NCBI GenBank assembly: GCA_937921525.1
Contig: CAKZUM010000178.1
Location: forward strand, 1 to 5,557
DNA: 5,557 nucleotides
Source of the DNA: an uncultured Saprospiraceae bacterium
GTDB taxonomy: Bacteria; Bacteroidota; Bacteroidia; Chitinophagales; Saprospiraceae
Direction of reading: 5' to 3'
Made by a program: the position numbers and the translations under genes. Positions within the stretch are counted from its first letter, which is position 1. Every line of letters begins with the position of its first letter. Below, one piece after another: positions 5,474 through 5,557 of this stretch. The notes beneath the pieces are model-generated. The model saw nothing but the letters and a program-made list of their open reading frames with translations, was not told where the DNA came from and searched no databases.

Positions 5474-5557
5474 TTATTCCTTTCCGGGAATCTGCTCATA
5501 AATGATCTTATTACCTCGGAAGTCTGGATTTTCTTCGTGTAAAATTACATTGAAGAA
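5474..5557 (-). CDS. C-terminal 27 residues of an unidentified protein (5' end outside window)
   Basis: An open frame enters from the right edge and ends with TAA at 5474-5476. The visible 27 residues begin FFNVILHEENPDF and end IYEQIPGKE. Reality as a gene end is supported mainly by the strong terminator directly after the stop codon and by the ordinary soluble-protein composition. The fragment is too short to show a domain, and I do not recognise the family. It is transcribed toward the mobile elements and in the same direction as the kinase, but about 1.3 kb of non-coding DNA and the terminator separate them, so they are not co-transcribed. Confidence 0.7.
   Translation of the reverse strand, partial: FFNVILHEENPDFRGNKIIYEQIPGKE

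Noticed and set aside
1..5557. tRNA or rRNA genes
   Set aside because: No cloverleaf with an acceptor/T-loop pattern or rRNA-like segment was seen. The 93-173 fold lacks tRNA landmarks such as the TTCNANNC loop and an anticodon stem of standard size.

Overview
The window looks like a chromosomal segment from an AT-rich member of the Bacteroidota. This is inferred from three things: a large periplasmic two-propeller/Y_Y_Y sensor kinase of a type concentrated in that phylum, genes with no clear Shine-Dalgarno sequence, and two copies of the Bacteroidota -7 promoter motif (TAnnTTTG, both TATTTTTG) ahead of genes. The abundant short palindromic repeats suggest a repeat-rich lineage, but I cannot name a genus.

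Layout. Positions 1-180 are GC-richer than the rest and consist of closely packed inverted repeats, including a segment (93-173) that can fold as a three-way junction. A small + strand gene (316-528) encodes a predicted two-helix membrane protein. It is bracketed by copies of a short repeat (GAAGTTG[C/T]TTAA) that also form a stem between it and the next gene. The dominant gene (685-4146, - strand, 1153 aa) is a sensor histidine kinase with a signal peptide, 14 propeller-blade motifs, a Y_Y_Y domain, one membrane helix, a coiled coil, HisKA and HATPase_c. It has no receiver or AraC domain and no response regulator is visible beside it.

From 4147 to about 5473 there is little convincing coding sequence. 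Near the kinase start are a -7 promoter box and an inverted repeat. One weak small ORF (4479-4697, - strand) follows, then a run of hairpins (4723-4870). Positions 4871-5063 show nothing recognisable. Next comes a nested pair of non-autonomous mobile elements: a 174-bp near-perfect hairpin element (5131-5304) with an 8-bp target duplication, inserted inside an older element (5064-5398) with its own terminal inverted repeats. A strong intrinsic terminator (5410-5455) then serves the 3' end of a - strand gene (5474-5557) that runs off the right edge.

How the parts fit: the two main genes are convergent and no operon is visible. The kinase presumably senses an extracytoplasmic ligand and signals to a response regulator encoded elsewhere. 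I found no convincing undescribed multi-gene system. The most unusual content is the layered palindromic and mobile-element structure of the non-coding DNA.
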